36,593 nucleotides of DNA from Flavobacteriales bacterium. Lineage in GTDB: Bacteria > Bacteroidota > Bacteroidia > NS11-12g > UBA955. Location of the stretch: positions 1 to 36,593 of the forward strand of contig CANHQZ010000019.1 in assembly GCA_947463125.1 (NCBI GenBank), in the 5' to 3' direction. Position 1 is the stretch's first letter. The number at the start of each line of letters is the position of its first letter. Both the position numbers and the translations under genes were made by a program. The notes below the pieces were generated by a model that was given only the letters and a program-made list of their open reading frames with translations, was not told the DNA's origin and did no database searches. Shown here one piece after another: positions 35,239 to 36,593 of this stretch.

Positions 35239-35769
35239 TTACAGTAAAATCCTGCGGATTTGCAGAAAACGGGTTTTATAGTACTGCGATTTCAGCACAT
35301 CGTAGCGTATGCCTCCGTGTACCGCTGAATGGATAAAATAAATATCGGTAGGGGTTACTTCTGTAATGATACCCACATGCCCTATGCTTCGGTTTCTGCT
35401 GTTGGATCCCGTGAAGCAGATAACATCGCCGGGTCGGGCAGATTGGGGGTGAACTTTAATACCGTGTTTGTTATAGGTTGTTGCCGATGGACTTAGCACC
35501 AGCCCCTGTGTTTGGTTAAAGCAATACCTCACAAAACCGCTGCAGTCAAAACCGGCCGGGGTTTTGCCACCATAACGGTATGGAGTCCCAAGATGCTGTT
35601 CTGCAAAACGGATAAGACGGTTTATTTCCACTATGCGGCTGGCTCCGGTATCAGGGATGACTGCGCCAAGGGAATCTTCATGCCCAAGCTGCAGGGTGTC
35701 AGCCGGCTGACGACCCCAGATGCCGGTACAGAGAAGCACTGTTAATAATATGGAGAATGCCTTTCTCAC
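35239..35769 (-). CDS. NlpC/P60-family cell wall hydrolase
   Basis: 176 residues. The start is GTG, overlapping the stop of the M48 gene by four bases (GTGA). A signal peptide ('KAFSILLTVLLCTGIWG') precedes a ~20-residue linker and one NlpC/P60 domain. This begins 'FAEQHLGTPYRYGGKTPAGFDCSGFV', with the catalytic Cys near residue 75, then the His in 'SIGHVGIIT' near 130, and a third polar residue in 'YFIHSAVHGGIR' near 148. Such enzymes usually cut between D-Glu and DAP in peptidoglycan stem peptides. No SH3 or LysM targeting domain is present, so it is a minimal Spr/NlpC-like form. It likely acts in the periplasm. Confidence 0.92.
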   Translation of the reverse strand: MRKAFSILLTVLLCTGIWGRQPADTLQLGHEDSLGAVIPDTGASRIVEINRLIRFAEQHLGTPYRYGGKTPAGFDCSGFVRYCFNQTQGLVLSPSATTYNKHGIKVHPQSARPGDVICFTGSNSRNRSIGHVGIITEVTPTDIYFIHSAVHGGIRYDVLKSQYYKTRFLQIRRILL

Positions 35770-36572
35770 GGCAGGGAGGCTTTAAACGCATTGTAACGCT
35801 GGGTAAAGGTTTGGCCCATTTTGCCGCCGAGTGATTGCCATTTATCGGTAATGGCCTGCACACGGTTATCGGGATTGGGGTGGGTACTCAGCCACTGGGG
35901 CGCGCCTCCGCTTTGTCCCTGATCGATGAGTTTTTGGAAGAATCCTGCAGCTCCTTTTGCATTGTAGGCGGTAGGGTAGAGCCAGGTAACGGAATACATA
36001 TCGGACTGCGACTCGTTTTCGCGGCTGTATTGCAGCATTTTGATCTGGGCCGCCACGCGCACCAGTTGACCTTTGTCTTTGCCGAAGATGATATCAAACA
36101 ATACGCTAAGTCCATACTGACGGGTAAGCGCATCGGTGCTGTGTCTGAGATCGGCGTGGGCCATTTCGTGTCCCATCACACCTGCAAGTTGGTCTTCGCT
36201 TTCAAGGTATTTAATCAAAGCGGTATAAAAATATATATATCCGCCCGGAGCGCAAAAGGCATTAAGGGTTGTATCATCCTTGATTACGCGGATTCTCCAG
36301 GCAAACTCCTTTTCATAATTTAGTTCATTGTGCACCAGGATACTGTCGCGCAGGTTATACATGTATTTGTAGATTCCCGGATAGGTAGCCGAATCAAGCA
36401 CATTTACATTTGGGTCATTCTCCAGTTCCTGTGATACTTGAAAGCCCAGATCAAGGTCATCCTGTACGGTAAAAATATTGATGCTTCCGTCCTTATCCCT
36501 GCATGCCTGAAAAACGCCAATGAGGGAAATTGAAAACAGGGTGAATAGGGTTAATTTGATCGTTGTTTTCAT
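35766..36572 (-). CDS. M48-family metalloprotease lipoprotein
   Basis: 268 residues from the ATG at 36572; an in-frame TTG at 36587 would add five residues before the signal peptide and is less likely. The start 'MKTTIKLTLFTLFSISLIGVFQAC' in pieces is a lipoprotein signal with the lipobox Cys near residue 24. The zinc motif HExxH is 'HEMAH' near residues 135-139, in 'VMGHEMAHADLRHSTD', and the third-ligand region is 'YSRENESQSD'. 'STHPNPDNRVQAI' is typical of M48 (BepA/LoiP/YfgC-like) enzymes, which maintain outer-membrane proteins. No TPR domain follows, unlike BepA. It is coupled to the NlpC/P60 gene. The region upstream lies outside the window. Confidence 0.92.
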   Translation of the reverse strand: MKTTIKLTLFTLFSISLIGVFQACRDKDGSINIFTVQDDLDLGFQVSQELENDPNVNVLDSATYPGIYKYMYNLRDSILVHNELNYEKEFAWRIRVIKDDTTLNAFCAPGGYIYFYTALIKYLESEDQLAGVMGHEMAHADLRHSTDALTRQYGLSVLFDIIFGKDKGQLVRVAAQIKMLQYSRENESQSDMYSVTWLYPTAYNAKGAAGFFQKLIDQGQSGGAPQWLSTHPNPDNRVQAITDKWQSLGGKMGQTFTQRYNAFKASLP

Positions 36573-36593
36573 GGATGTATATTCCAAACAAAA

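Noticed and set aside
1-36593. CRISPR array, tRNA, rRNA, insertion sequence or prophage
   Set aside because: No regularly spaced repeats, cloverleaf candidates, transposase motifs or integrase-like genes were seen on either strand.

Overview
The window comes from a member of the Bacteroidota, probably a non-gut, free-living lineage; I cannot name the genus. The evidence is: two secreted proteins ending in the type IX secretion (T9SS) C-terminal sorting domain; FtsZ with the Bacteroidota tail (septal peptide TPAYLRR followed by a further ~40 residues ending HLHDNVD); promoter-like TAnnTTTG elements instead of E. coli -10 boxes; weak or absent Shine-Dalgarno sequences; and a DAP-type MurE together with DapF.

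Layout. (1) 1-1793, + strand: the C-terminal half of an MFS transporter cut by the window edge, coupled to a WcaC-like GT4 glycosyltransferase. (2) 1864-16873, - strand: a near-complete division and cell wall (dcw) cluster transcribed mraZ-rsmH-ftsL-ftsI-murE-mraY-murD-ftsW-murG-murC-ftsQ-ftsA-ftsZ. It is tightly packed, many junctions overlap, and it ends at a hairpin before the convergent glycosyltransferase. murF and ddl are absent. (3) 16874-17166: a divergent control region with a good mraZ promoter and two TGGG direct-repeat clusters (MraZ boxes) arranged as a distant inverted repeat. (4) 17167-18785, + strand: an unrecognised exported, probably beta-barrel, protein coupled to lipA. (5) 18928-21528, + strand: a secreted Asp-box/sortilin-like beta-propeller with a T9SS tail. 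(6) 21584-23948, - strand: an ECF sigma factor, its membrane anti-sigma factor and dapF as one overlapping unit. (7) 24067-25575, + strand: HtrA/DegP-type protease. (8) 25633-27246, - strand: replicative helicase DnaB. (9) 27497-30034, + strand: ClpC. (10) 30090-30395: a gene-free spacer with a short repeated motif and two very strong hairpins. (11) 30396-35066, - strand: a 1556-residue secreted beta-helix/PKD protein with a T9SS tail. (12) 35239-36572, - strand: an M48 metalloprotease lipoprotein coupled to an NlpC/P60 hydrolase.

How it fits together. Most genes serve the envelope: lipid I/II synthesis (MurE, MraY, MurD, MurG, MurC), the septal machine (FtsZ, FtsA, FtsQ, FtsL, FtsW, FtsI), the mDAP precursor (DapF), peptidoglycan turnover (NlpC/P60) and envelope proteostasis (HtrA, M48). 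I see no clearly new multi-gene system. The observations most worth a second look are the paired inverted MraZ boxes, the recurrent TTGA stop-start overlaps with TTG starts, promoters that abut the start codon, and the coupling of dapF to a sigma/anti-sigma pair. No tRNA, rRNA, CRISPR array, insertion sequence or prophage was seen.
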